A stretch of 58,801 bases of DNA. It comes from an uncultured Eisenbergiella sp. (lineage in GTDB: Bacteria; Bacillota; Clostridia; Lachnospirales; Lachnospiraceae). Positions 41,174 through 49,826 of the stretch are shown piece after piece. The DNA lies in NCBI GenBank assembly GCA_910585455.1, contig CAJUEL010000026.1, positions 8,165-66,965 of the forward strand, read 5' to 3'. The position numbers and the translations under genes were made by a program. The notes beneath the pieces were generated by a model that was not told the DNA's origin, made no database searches, and saw nothing but the letters and a program-made list of their open reading frames with translations. The stretch's first letter is position 1. Each line of letters starts with the position of its first letter.

Positions 41174-42013
41174 CTACGCGCACGCCGTCATCACGCCCGG
41201 CTTCGCCTCGATCATGCGCCCATCCTTCACAAACCACACCGTGAGCACAGAAGGGTTGTATACCCGACTGCCATCCACCGTAAATTCCAGCCGTTTAAAG
41301 GCCTGCACATAATCATATATCTGAATGTTGGTGGCATACCAGATATCGCTGCGGTTTCCGGTTTCCTGCGCAAATGCCTCAATCACCTGCCAGTTATCGT
41401 CCGCCTCAAATTCATAGCTGTGCCCCCAGAGGTAAAACAGCCAGGAATCCCGTTCCGGTTTCTCCTCCACAAACCGCTGTGTCAGTTCCCGAAGCGCCGG
41501 ATCGTTATGATGACAGGTCGCCTCCAGACGAAGCCAGTCCGCAGGAATTTTGAAGCCATGGCTCGCGATCGTAGTACGGGCATAAACCAGACCGGCACGT
41601 CTTACGCCCTCCACCACCCGATCATCAAAGGTGCCGAAGGGATACGCCATGCCGCGCACGATTGTGCCAAACTGCCTTTCCAGATTTTCCCGGTCAGCAA
41701 TCAGCTCACGCATCATCATAGGCTCTGGCAGCTGTTCCAGCCATGGATGGGTCAGTCCGTGCACGGCAATCTCCTGTCCGCTGTTTACAAACAGCTCCGT
41801 CACCTTCGACTCCGGCATGCGGCGGTGAATCTGTCCCGCCGGATAGACCGTCCCTTCCTCCGCATAGCATCCTGTGTTCAGGTTAAACGTTCCCTTCAGG
41901 CCATGCGCATTCATGATGGACAGCAGCTGTGCGTCCTGTTCCACGCCATCATCGTAGCTGAGCGTCAACGCCTTTCCCTTCCCCTGCGGAAACCGCATAA
42001 ATAAATCTGACAT
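41174..42013 (-). CDS. Polysaccharide deacetylase (NodB-like), 279 aa
   Basis: Carbohydrate esterase 4-like: the first metal Asp lies in ALTLSYDDGVEQD, and a HxxxH-like pair in IAVHGLTHPWLEQL. There is no signal peptide, so the substrate should be an imported, acetylated oligosaccharide (for example from acetylated xylan or host glycan). Located among glycosidases in one direction, it would remove acetyl groups before cleavage. Some metal-site residues are atypical, so the activity is likely but not certain. Confidence 0.82.
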   Translation of the reverse strand: MSDLFMRFPQGKGKALTLSYDDGVEQDAQLLSIMNAHGLKGTFNLNTGCYAEEGTVYPAGQIHRRMPESKVTELFVNSGQEIAVHGLTHPWLEQLPEPMMMRELIADRENLERQFGTIVRGMAYPFGTFDDRVVEGVRRAGLVYARTTIASHGFKIPADWLRLEATCHHNDPALRELTQRFVEEKPERDSWLFYLWGHSYEFEADDNWQVIEAFAQETGNRSDIWYATNIQIYDYVQAFKRLEFTVDGSRVYNPSVLTVWFVKDGRMIEAKPGVMTACA

Positions 42014-42071
42014 TCTCTTTCCCCCTACACGAAAATTCCGATCGGCAATTTTCCGTCCGGTTTCCTGTCGT

Positions 42072-42118
42072 ATGAAGAAGCGCCTATGGGCAGGAATGCT
42101 CTCTGCCCGCAGGCGCTT
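42072..42118 (-). terminator. Hairpin after the isomerase-like gene
   Basis: AAGCGCCT / AGGCGCTT with an inner GGGCAG / CTGCCC stem. There is no long T run, so it may act as a processing or partial termination site. Confidence 0.55.
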
Positions 42119-42147
42119 ATGTTTCTATGAGCCAAAACAATCGCTTT

Positions 42148-43632
42148 TTAAGCGAACGGATTCTCCGTCGGATACATCATGCCCTTCGGCTGGTTAAAGT
42201 TAATATCCTCTACCGGTACGCCGATGTATTTGAACACCTCATACAGCGCCTTACCGTAATGTCCGAACGCCACCGCGCCGTGGTGCGGATAATTCTTCTC
42301 GATGAGCACGTGGCGGTAGAAACGTCCCATTTCCGGAATCGCGAATACGCCGATGCCGCCGAAGGATTTGGTCGCCACAGGAAGCACCTCGCCATGCGCG
42401 ATATAAGCGCGCAGCTTATTGTCCGCGGTGGACTGCAGGCGGTAGAATGTGATATCGCCGGGAACAATATCGCCCTCCAGCGTGCCGTTAGTCACCTCTA
42501 CCGGCAGGGATCTTGCCATGATCATCTGATTTTTCATGCTGCAGAACGCCAGCTTTTTGGAGCAGGTATTGCCGCAGTGGAAGCCCATGAAGGTATCCTT
42601 ATGGGTATAATCAAATTTGCCTTTGATGGATTCCTCATACATGTCATCGGGCACGCTGTTGTTGATATCCAGAAGCGTCACGATGTCATCGCTCACAGCG
42701 GTTCCGATGAACTCGCTTAAGCAGCCGTAAATATCCACCTCGCAGGATACCGGAATGCCCATGCCCGTCAGACGGCTGTTCACATAACAGGGTACAAAGC
42801 CAAACTGAGTCTGGAATGCGGGCCAGCATTTCCCGGCGATCGCCACATACTCACGGTATCCCTTATGCGCTTCCGCCCAGTCCAGCAGCGTCAGCTCATA
42901 CTGCGCCAGCTTGTTTAAAATTTCGGGCTTCTGGTTGCCGGAGCCCAGCTCCGCTTCCATTTCCGCCACCTTGGCAGGAATCCGCTCGTCCCCCTCATGC
43001 TTATTGAAGGCTTCAAACAGGTCCAGCTCAGAATTTTCTTCAATTTCCACACCCAGATTGTAAAGCTGCTTGATCGGCGCATTGCATGCCAGGAAGTTTA
43101 ACGGTCTGGGACCGAAGCTGATGATCTTTAAGCTCTTTAAGCCCACGATCGCCCGGGCGATGGGCACAAATTCTTTGATCATATCCGCGCACTCGGCGGC
43201 AGTACCCACCGGATATTCGGGGATATACGCCCTGACATTGCGCAGCTTTAAGTTATAGCTGGCATTTAACATGCCGCAGTATGCGTCGCCGCGTCCGCCC
43301 ACCAGATCGTTCTGGGACTCCTCCGCCGCCGCAACGAACATGGAAGGACCGTCGAAATGCTTCGCCAGCAGGGTTTCGGAAATTTCCGGACCAAAGTTTC
43401 CAAGATAAACGCACAGCGCGTTACAGCCCGCCTTTTTGATGTCCTCCAGCGCCTGCACCATATGAATTTCGCTCTCCACGATGCAGACGGGACACTCATA
43501 AATATCCTCTGCGCCATATTTGGCCTGATAAGCCTCCACCAGCGCTTTTCTTCTGTTCACGGACAGAGATTCCGGGAAGCAGTCACGGCTGACCGCGACG
43601 ATTCCGATTTTCACCTTCGGTAAATTGTTCAT
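42148..43632 (-). CDS. L-fucose/L-arabinose isomerase-family protein, 494 aa
   Basis: ATG 43632 has AGGAGG 9 bases upstream (MNNLPKVKIGIVAVSRDCFP); an earlier in-frame ATG would add 21 residues without a ribosome site. The family pattern of FucI/AraA-like ketol isomerases is visible in CNALCVYLGNFGPE, ETLLAKHFDGPSMFVAAAEE and the C-terminal metal region DTFMGFHCGNTC. It is probably a sugar isomerase feeding the xylulokinase in the same cluster; the exact sugar is unknown. Confidence 0.85.
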   Translation of the reverse strand: MNNLPKVKIGIVAVSRDCFPESLSVNRRKALVEAYQAKYGAEDIYECPVCIVESEIHMVQALEDIKKAGCNALCVYLGNFGPEISETLLAKHFDGPSMFVAAAEESQNDLVGGRGDAYCGMLNASYNLKLRNVRAYIPEYPVGTAAECADMIKEFVPIARAIVGLKSLKIISFGPRPLNFLACNAPIKQLYNLGVEIEENSELDLFEAFNKHEGDERIPAKVAEMEAELGSGNQKPEILNKLAQYELTLLDWAEAHKGYREYVAIAGKCWPAFQTQFGFVPCYVNSRLTGMGIPVSCEVDIYGCLSEFIGTAVSDDIVTLLDINNSVPDDMYEESIKGKFDYTHKDTFMGFHCGNTCSKKLAFCSMKNQMIMARSLPVEVTNGTLEGDIVPGDITFYRLQSTADNKLRAYIAHGEVLPVATKSFGGIGVFAIPEMGRFYRHVLIEKNYPHHGAVAFGHYGKALYEVFKYIGVPVEDINFNQPKGMMYPTENPFA

Positions 43633-43719
43633 GATGAGATTCCTCCTGTTTGATGATAAAAATGTGAACGGATGCCCGCCATTATGGGCAGGCACGCCTG
43701 TTTCTCTTTCTTCGCAGCA

Positions 43720-43737
43720 GTTCAGACAGGTCTGAAC
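43720..43737. repeat. Dispersed palindrome, short copy
   Basis: GTTCAGAC-AG-GTCTGAAC, followed by CGTTAC, in the gap between the DUF4867 and isomerase genes. A relative of the repeats at 25895 and 48527. Confidence 0.7.
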
Positions 43738-43760
43738 CGTTACCCTTCTTCAGTCTCTCT

Positions 43761-44375
43761 TTAAAGGCTCATGTTTTCCCCGATCAGTCCCATGGGGCTG
43801 CCTGCCGGGAGTCCACCCTCCGGATGTCCCAAAAGCCATTTGTTTTTCGCGGTCATATGCCCGTCCTCACCACCCTTATGGGCTTCATCCAGCGCGAGAT
43901 TCGTGTCTTTGGGCAGCACGATCACACAACGAAAGCCCTTATCCTCAATGTGGCAGGGAGCATAGTGCAGGGTGGTCGCATACAGCTCCACCGCCGTGCC
44001 CGCAGGAATGCGGAACGCCTCCGCTTTCGCGGTGTCATAAGTAAAATCTTCCGTGATATCCTGCTGCCATCCCAGCATCACCACCAGATCGTTCACCGCG
44101 ATATCCACCTCAGAGCTCCTGTGATATTCCAGCGCGTTCATTTTCCGGTTATGCCCGTTGCAATAGCCCACCTGAATCGGCAGCTCGCCAAAGGACTTTA
44201 CGCGAAGCTGCTCAAAGGCGGGCGTCGCCTCCAGGATGTCCACGGAGGGCTCATACACCACATCCTCGGGCACCGGCGTTTCCTCCATTTTCTTAAGCAG
44301 CTCTGCAACGTCGATCCCTTCCACAACCTTGCCGTATTTCCGGAATGCTTCATCCGTAATTTCCAGAATTTTCAT
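43761..44375 (-). CDS. DUF4867 cupin-like protein, 204 aa
   Basis: A beta-rich protein with cupin-like metal residues (ALEYHRSSEVDIAVND, then AVELYATTLHYAPCH) and a conserved-looking end (AKNKWLLGHPEGGLPAGSPM). The family I recall for this arrangement is DUF4867, which sits beside fucose/arabinose-isomerase-like proteins and sugar kinases. By context it may be a sugar isomerase or mutarotase. It is 12 bases behind the xylulokinase, with AGGAGG in the gap. Confidence 0.75.
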   Translation of the reverse strand: MKILEITDEAFRKYGKVVEGIDVAELLKKMEETPVPEDVVYEPSVDILEATPAFEQLRVKSFGELPIQVGYCNGHNRKMNALEYHRSSEVDIAVNDLVVMLGWQQDITEDFTYDTAKAEAFRIPAGTAVELYATTLHYAPCHIEDKGFRCVIVLPKDTNLALDEAHKGGEDGHMTAKNKWLLGHPEGGLPAGSPMGLIGENMSL

Positions 44376-44387
44376 GATACTATCCTC

Positions 44388-45857
44388 CTATTTTATCTGG
44401 GGAAACAATGACTTCACTGTCGGGTAAATCCGCTGAAACTGCTGATAGCGCGCCTCATATTTCGCCGCAAGCTCAGCATCCGGCTCCACTGTGTCCACCA
44501 CCTTCACAAGCTTCTGCGCAGCTTCCTCCACGGACGCATACTCGCCGCAGGCCACCGCCGCCAGCATCGCGCCGCCCAGTCCCGGACCTTCCTCGCTTTC
44601 GATTACGTCCACCTTGATGTTCATCACGTTCGCGATGATCTTCTTCCACAGAGGGCTTTTCGCGCCGCCGCCGCAGATCTTCGTCCGCTCGATATGGATT
44701 CCCAGGGATTTTGCCACCTCAAAGGAATCCCGCAGGGCAAAGGCAACGCCCTCCAGCACCGCCTGGGTCATATCCGCCCGGGTCGTATCCATGGTCATGC
44801 CGATGAAGGTTCCTCTGGCATCCGGATCGTTGTGGGGGGATCGCTCACCCATCAGGTATGGCAGAAAATAAACGTGGTTTTCTCCCAGCTTCGCAATGTC
44901 CGCCTGTTCCTTCCCGTAGTCCTTCGTGCCGACGATATCGTCCATCCACCATTTATTGCAGGAAGCCGCTGAAAGCATACAGCCCATCAGATGATAGTGT
45001 CCGTCCGCATGGGCGAAAGCGTGCAGCGCATTGTTCTTATCCACGCCGAACTTTTCGGAAGAAATGAAAATCGTGCCGCTGGTTCCCAGGGAAATGTTGC
45101 ACATGCCCTCTCCCACGGTTCCGGTTCCCACCGCTGCAGCCGCGTTGTCCCCGGCGCCCGCCGCCACCTTCACGTGATCGGAAAGTCCCAGCTTTCTGGC
45201 AAGCTCAGGCAGCACCGTGCCTACCGCCTCATAGCTTTCGTAAATCCGGGCAAGCTGCTCCTTTTTCACACTGCAGATTCTGCACATTTCCTCCGACCAG
45301 CAGCGGTTCTTCACGTCAAACAAAAGCATGCCGGAGGCGTCGGAAACATCCGTACAGTGCACCCCGGTCAGCTTATACGCCAGATAATCCTTGGGCAGCA
45401 TGATCTTTTCGATTCTTGAAAAGTTCTCCGGCTCATGGTTCTTCACCCATAACAGCTTGGAAGCGGTAAAGCCGGTGAAGGAAATGTTCGCCGTGTAAGC
45501 GGACAGCTTTTCCTTGCCGATCACATTGTTTAAGTAGTCGTTCTCTTCCGCAGTTCTGCCGTCATTCCACAAAATCGCCGGACGGATCACCTGATCCTGG
45601 CTGTCTAAAATGACCAGCCCATGCATCTGTCCGCCGAAGCTGATGCCTGCCACCTGTGTCCCGTCAAAGCCTGTCAAAAGCTCCCGGATGCCCGCTATCG
45701 TCTGCTCATACCAGTCTCCGGGATTTTGCTCGGACCAGCCGGGATGGGGAAAATAAAGCGGATACTCTCTGGATACCACATTCGCAATCCTGCCGCTGCC
45801 CTCCATCAGCAAAAGCTTCACGGCCGACGTGCCCAGGTCAACACCGATGTAATACAT
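44388..45857 (-). CDS. xylB: Xylulokinase, 489 aa
   Basis: FGGY-family kinase: the start MYYIGVDLGTSAVKLLLMEG is the phosphate-1 motif, SFGGQMHGLVILD is the XylB-specific Met-His-Gly stretch, and WNDGRTAEE, GAGDNAAAAVGTGTV and CGGGAKSPLWKKI form the ATP site. It phosphorylates xylulose for the pentose phosphate path. First gene of the minus-strand operon, downstream of two copies of a palindromic operator. Confidence 0.94.
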   Translation of the reverse strand: MYYIGVDLGTSAVKLLLMEGSGRIANVVSREYPLYFPHPGWSEQNPGDWYEQTIAGIRELLTGFDGTQVAGISFGGQMHGLVILDSQDQVIRPAILWNDGRTAEENDYLNNVIGKEKLSAYTANISFTGFTASKLLWVKNHEPENFSRIEKIMLPKDYLAYKLTGVHCTDVSDASGMLLFDVKNRCWSEEMCRICSVKKEQLARIYESYEAVGTVLPELARKLGLSDHVKVAAGAGDNAAAAVGTGTVGEGMCNISLGTSGTIFISSEKFGVDKNNALHAFAHADGHYHLMGCMLSAASCNKWWMDDIVGTKDYGKEQADIAKLGENHVYFLPYLMGERSPHNDPDARGTFIGMTMDTTRADMTQAVLEGVAFALRDSFEVAKSLGIHIERTKICGGGAKSPLWKKIIANVMNIKVDVIESEEGPGLGGAMLAAVACGEYASVEEAAQKLVKVVDTVEPDAELAAKYEARYQQFQRIYPTVKSLFPQIK

Positions 45858-45956
45858 GATTTTCCTCCTTATTGTAATGGTTCCGGCAAGACTGCCGTCC
45901 CCTGAACGGATGGGCTGATATCCGGAACTATACCATCATGCCATGGAATGTGCGCC

Positions 45957-45980
45957 GTTTCCGTGCACGGGCACGGAAAC
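45957..45980. promoter_or_regulatory. Operator copy A (GTTTCCGTGC-ACGG-GCACGGAAAC)
   Basis: A perfect palindrome with 10-bp arms (45957-45966 / 45971-45980), about 100 bases before xylB. Its core CGTGCACGGGCACG recurs at 46135-46148. Confidence 0.75.
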
Positions 45981-46134
45981 AGGAACAATCCACTGACTTT
46001 TATGATTTCTTTTATCATCATATGCTCTTTTTGGACAAAAATCAATAGGGACTTTATTTTTCGGGATTTTTACCAAATTTCCTTTCCGTTTTTGGGGCTT
46101 TTGGGGGCTTTGATTGTGCAGGATCACGTTTTTG

Positions 46135-46148
46135 CGTGCACGGGCACG
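46135..46148. promoter_or_regulatory. Operator copy B (CGTGC-ACGG-GCACG)
   Basis: Same 14-bp core as copy A, 178 bp away, 20 bp before the -35 of the HAD-gene promoter. Two equal operators between divergent genes suit looping by a LacI-type tetramer or dimer; a LacI gene is encoded at 47205. Confidence 0.75.
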
Positions 46149-46167
46149 TTTTGTGGGATTGGTATTC

Positions 46168-46196
46168 TTGACTTCATTCCGGCACGGCTATATAAT
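46168..46196 (+). promoter_or_regulatory. Promoter of the HAD phosphatase gene
   Basis: TTGACT (46168-46173), 17 bp, TATAAT (46191-46196). Confidence 0.8.
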
Positions 46197-46309
46197 GAGT
46201 ATGGCTTATGTCGCATTTTTTATATGTAAAAACACTCCCTTTCACAATTGAGTTCCTGTTATAAGCGAGTTATAAGCGTATTTATATATTATGAAAGAGG
46301 AAGATTGAA

Positions 46310-47047
46310 ATGAAATATCCTGAAATGATTATATTTGATTACGGACATACTCTTCTATATGAACCCGGTTGGGATTCCGTCAGAGGAAATGCGGAACTGC
46401 TGAAATATGCTACAAAGAACCCTCACAACTACACGCTTGAGGATGTGAGAAAAGGTGCGGAGTTGATTTTTGGGAAGCATATCGAAAGCATTCGTAAAAT
46501 CGGCTATGATATATGCGGTCAGGTCGGTGATAAAGTATTATATGAGTACCTTGGAATTGAGTTTTCGCTTACGCCGCTTGAGATGGAAACCGTTTTTTGG
46601 AACGGCGCTTCTATGGGTGCAATTATGCCGGGCGCTGATAAAATGCTTGATTACATAAATAAAAACGGCATACGGAGCGCTGTTATCAGCAATCTGCTGT
46701 GGTCGGGGGCTGCTTTGATCGAACGGCTCAATCGATTATTGCCGGAGAATCAATTCGAGTTCGTTATGACTTCAAGCGATTACTTTATACGAAAGCCTGA
46801 TCGCATTTTATTTGATATTGCTTTACAAAAAGCCGGCCTTAGCGCCGATGAAGTATGGTATTGTGGCGATAACCCGCAGGCAGATATTGAAGGAGCGTCG
46901 CAAGCCGGTATTTACCCCGTATGGTACGATAATGACACGGAAAGAGACTACAAAAACCGTTCCTCTGAACATGCGCCTGCGTGTGACCATTTGCATATCC
47001 ACGAATGGAATGAAATGATAGATTTGTTAGAGAAAATAAGGGTATAA
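46310..47047 (+). CDS. HAD-superfamily hydrolase, 245 aa
   Basis: HAD motif I is FDYGHTLL, where the usual second Asp is replaced by Gly, as in several YjjG-like members. The Ser/Thr motif II is in SAVISNLLWSG, the Lys motif in SDYFIRKPDRILF, and the acidic motif IV in YCGDNPQADIEGASQAG. It probably dephosphorylates a sugar phosphate or nucleotide. Codon use is more AT-rich than in its neighbours, a hint of transfer. It has its own strong promoter and is divergent from xylB. Confidence 0.88.
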   Translation: MKYPEMIIFDYGHTLLYEPGWDSVRGNAELLKYATKNPHNYTLEDVRKGAELIFGKHIESIRKIGYDICGQVGDKVLYEYLGIEFSLTPLEMETVFWNGASMGAIMPGADKMLDYINKNGIRSAVISNLLWSGAALIERLNRLLPENQFEFVMTSSDYFIRKPDRILFDIALQKAGLSADEVWYCGDNPQADIEGASQAGIYPVWYDNDTERDYKNRSSEHAPACDHLHIHEWNEMIDLLEKIRV

Positions 47048-47204
47048 AAAGCACATTTACAGAGCAGTTGATATAGGAACACTTTTCGGAAAAGGGAGTA
47101 AAAATATTCCGGCTACGATTCAGATCCCCATGTCCTTCCGTCCGGAGGTGGGCGCCAGAAACGGATGCAGGAAGCGGCGGATGCAGGAGCAGGGAGGAAA
47201 ACTC

Positions 47205-48221
47205 ATGGCAACTATCAGGGAAATCGCAGAGCTGGCCGGCGTGTCGCGGGGAACCGTGGACCGGGTGCTCAATGACAGGGGGGCCGTCAGCGCCGCCACC
47301 GCCGCCCGCATACGGGATATTGCGAAGCAGCTGGACTATAAACCCAACCGGGCAGGCATCGCCCTGGCGGCACAGCGTAAAAATCTCCGGCTGGGTGTTT
47401 TGCTGTTTGATACGGGAAATCTCTTTTTTGACGACGTATGGAAAGGCGTTTCCGAAAAAGCGGAGGAGCTTCGCGGCTACAACTGCACCGTGCTCACCAA
47501 AAAGGTGGGGTTCTCCGCCCGGGCGCAGGCGGACGCCATCGCGGAGCTGGAGAGCTGCCGCATCGATGGGCTTGTTCTTTCTCCCTTTAACGATGCGTTG
47601 ATCTCCGAACAGATCAACCGGCTTTGTAACAGCCATATCCCCGTCATCACCACCAACACCGATATTCATAATTCCAGACGGCTCGCTTTCGTGGGCAGCG
47701 ATTTTTACCGCTGCGGACAGACCGCCGCCGGGCTGATGCGCCTGATGACACAAGGAGAAACCCGTGTGGGAATTGTCACGGGCTCCTCCCAGGTGCTCTG
47801 CCACACAGACCGCATTCAGGGCTTCTGCGACGCCATCGCAGACCGCTACCCGCGCATCCGCGTGACACAGACCATTGAAAACAGCGATGATGAATTTGAA
47901 AGCTACGATAAGACGCTGGAGCTGTTGCACAACCATCCTGATATCAATGCGCTTCACTTTACGGCGGGCGGCGTTTACGGCGGCTGCCGGGCGGTGCTTG
48001 CCGCCAACCGGAAGGATATCTGCATCATCGCCTATGACCAGACGCCCACCACCAGGGAGCTTGTAGCCCAGGACGTCATTTCCGCCACGATCTGCCAGCA
48101 GCCTGCCCTGCAGGGTTCCCTGCCGCTGCAGCTTTTGTTCGATTACCTGATGACCGGGCAAAAGCCCGAAAAAGAACGGTATTATACGGCGGTGGATATC
48201 CGGATCCGGGAAAATCTATAA
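47205..48221 (+). CDS. LacI-family transcriptional regulator, 338 aa
   Basis: ATG 47205 has GGGAGG about 7 bases upstream; an in-frame start at 47130 lacks one. The LacI helix-turn-helix and hinge is TIREIAELAGVSRGTVDRVL, followed by a periplasmic-binding-protein-type sensor (for example DGLVLSPFNDALI, VPVITTNTDIHNSRRL-like, and CIIAYDQTPTTRELV), closest in look to the RbsB-like sensors that bind pentoses. The probable targets are the two CGTGCACGGGCACG operators beside xylB. Confidence 0.9.
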   Translation: MATIREIAELAGVSRGTVDRVLNDRGAVSAATAARIRDIAKQLDYKPNRAGIALAAQRKNLRLGVLLFDTGNLFFDDVWKGVSEKAEELRGYNCTVLTKKVGFSARAQADAIAELESCRIDGLVLSPFNDALISEQINRLCNSHIPVITTNTDIHNSRRLAFVGSDFYRCGQTAAGLMRLMTQGETRVGIVTGSSQVLCHTDRIQGFCDAIADRYPRIRVTQTIENSDDEFESYDKTLELLHNHPDINALHFTAGGVYGGCRAVLAANRKDICIIAYDQTPTTRELVAQDVISATICQQPALQGSLPLQLLFDYLMTGQKPEKERYYTAVDIRIRENL

Positions 48222-48344
48222 TGTAGCGTTCGCGGCGCCGCCACGAACAATGACCCCGCAAGAAAAATATAGAATTATGCGGACATATATGATATGATAA
48301 ACTCGTTACCGTCCCTATACTGGCAGCAGGAAGGGGGTGTTCGC

Positions 48345-48413
48345 ATGGACGTAGTTTGCTCCTTTTTAGTCGCTGTCGCGGCTGGCGTAGTATGTCATTA
48401 CGTCATCAAGTGA
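48345..48413 (+). CDS. Tiny membrane peptide, 22 aa
   Basis: ATG 48345 with a strong GGAAGGGGG ribosome site about 9 bases upstream. The peptide MDVVCSFLVAVAAGVVCHYV IK is a single membrane span with a short polar end. Similar short spans (SFLVSVxAGVxCHYICKW) are familiar from Clostridia; mine ends early at VIK, so it may be a shortened copy. Possibly a type I toxin-like or stress peptide; it is followed by strong hairpins. Confidence 0.55.
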   Translation: MDVVCSFLVAVAAGVVCHYVIK

Positions 48414-48422
48414 TCAGGTATC

Positions 48423-48558
48423 TGTAACAGTTCAGGCAGGTCCGCGCGTTCACCGCGCAGACCGTGAGAAATCGTGCCGGCAGCAAGCATCCGCCCCATC
48501 GCGCAGCGATTTTCATGGGCGGATGCTGTAACAGTTCAGACCTGTCTGAACTGTTACA
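48423..48558. repeat. Palindromic repeat cluster (GTAACAGTTCAG family)
   Basis: A half copy TGTAACAGTTCAG (48423-48435), then a perfect 11-bp hairpin AGCATCCGCCC (48486-48496) / GGGCGGATGCT (48517-48527), then a full copy TGTAACAGTTCAGA (48527-48540), loop CCTG, TCTGAACTGTTACA (48545-48558). The two family copies bracket the other hairpin. Confidence 0.8.
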
Positions 48559-48621
48559 GACGGCGATGAAGAATGATCGGTAACTAACCCAAACGGTTGA
48601 CTTCTCCGTAAAAAAGAAGAA

Positions 48622-48667
48622 GAACCTCCAATTGTACTAGCCTACAATTGGAGGTTCATTCTTTTTG
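48622..48667 (+). terminator. Strong hairpin terminator
   Basis: GAACCTCCAATTGTA (48622-48636), loop CTAGCC, TACAATTGGAGGTTC (48643-48657), then ATTCTTTTTG. A perfect 15-bp stem. No gene is supported between 48414 and 48846. Confidence 0.75.
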
Positions 48668-48772
48668 TTCGCATGAAACTTTGCTCCTGTTTCTGCTGCC
48701 ATTATAGCATATGCAAAATTCAATTACAACATACATTTATCTAAAATTTTATAAAGCTAACCGATATTGTTA

Positions 48773-48788
48773 CACGGGGTGGAGAGAA
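48773..48788. repeat. Third copy of the CACGGGGTGGAGAGAA core
   Basis: Exact 16-bp match to the outer part of both arms of the long palindrome at 15855-16278 (15865-15880 and, reversed, 16253-16268). Only one arm end is present here, and its following sequence is different. Confidence 0.7.
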
Positions 48789-48846
48789 CCGCCGGGAAAG
48801 GTGCCCACCCGACGGAAAATGGGAAAATGATGAACAGCCGCGTCTC

Positions 48847-49590
48847 TTACACGACAAAGCTGTCCCCATCCGCCGGATATGCCATGGGAAAGGGCAGCCC
48901 TGCCTCCGCCTTTTTCAAAACCTCATATTTTTCCACCGGCCACACATGCACGGGCATCACCCGCTCCGCCTTACAGTGACGGAGGCGATTCACCAGCCCT
49001 TCCGCCGGAAAATGAGCGCACTCCACGATGAACGCGTTCACAGGCTCTTCATCCAGAAATGTGGGATAATCTATTTTTTCTCCATCCAGATCGCCGGAAA
49101 TATAGACCTTTTTGCCCCCGGTCTCCAGAAGGTAACCGTAAGCGGGACGATTTTTCGCCCGCAAATGCCCGGTGGGAAACGCCGTCACCTTCATTTCTCC
49201 ATCCTCATAGACCTGCCCCTCTGCCATCGGCCGCAGGCGTATCCTGTCGTTCGGGAAAAGGGACGGGTCCCCCAGCGTCATTTTCAGATAAGCGGTCATG
49301 ATATCGATCCCTTCCCGCTCCGGTAAAAAAACGTCAAACCGCATATCTGTATAGTACCAGCAGGCGATGCTGACCAGCCCGGACAGATAATCCACATGAT
49401 CGTTGTGCATGTGCGTGATAAATACGGCTCTGATTTTGTTGATATCCACCTTTCGCCGGATCAGACAGTCAAACACCGGCGCGCCCGCGTCAATGATGTA
49501 ACCGCCGCTTTTTGTTTCCGCAAGAATGCTCTGACAATACCGGTCCGGCGCCGGGACGCCATGGCTGGTTCCAAAAAATGTAAGCCTCAT
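48847..49590 (-). CDS. Metallo-beta-lactamase-fold hydrolase, 247 aa
   Basis: The zinc motif THMHNDHVDYLSG (HxHxDH) is typical of RNase Z/UlaG/PhnP-like hydrolases. FFGTSHGVPAPDR at the start and FPTGHLR, ISGDLDG later supply the remaining ligands. The length and the FFGTSHG start resemble the arylsulfatase/RNase-Z-like branch. It probably cuts a phosphodiester or cyclic ester; the substrate is unknown. Stands alone, opposite to its neighbours. Confidence 0.88.
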   Translation of the reverse strand: MRLTFFGTSHGVPAPDRYCQSILAETKSGGYIIDAGAPVFDCLIRRKVDINKIRAVFITHMHNDHVDYLSGLVSIACWYYTDMRFDVFLPEREGIDIMTAYLKMTLGDPSLFPNDRIRLRPMAEGQVYEDGEMKVTAFPTGHLRAKNRPAYGYLLETGGKKVYISGDLDGEKIDYPTFLDEEPVNAFIVECAHFPAEGLVNRLRHCKAERVMPVHVWPVEKYEVLKKAEAGLPFPMAYPADGDSFVV

Positions 49591-49716
49591 CTGTGATTTC
49601 CTCCCACTTTTATCCGATTGTTACCGCTGTTTTTGACCGTCATCGCCTGCGCTTTACATGTTGCGTCCGCATCGCGATATATCCTATTATACGGGTTCAT
49701 ATTGGTTCCCGCAAGA

Positions 49717-49752
49717 TATAGGAAGCGACAAAAAGATTGTCGTTTCCTGATA
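49717..49752. repeat. 15-bp hairpin repeat, copy 2 (reverse orientation)
   Basis: TATAGGAAGCGACAA (49717-49731), loop AAAGA, TTGTCGTTTCCTGATA. It equals the reverse complement of the repeat at 23901-23935 apart from two or three bases. Confidence 0.8.
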
Positions 49753-49826
49753 ACAATTGCCAACAACTCCCGAATACTATATACTAATGTTATTGTGATC
49801 GATACAAAAGAAGGGGAGGTATCAAA

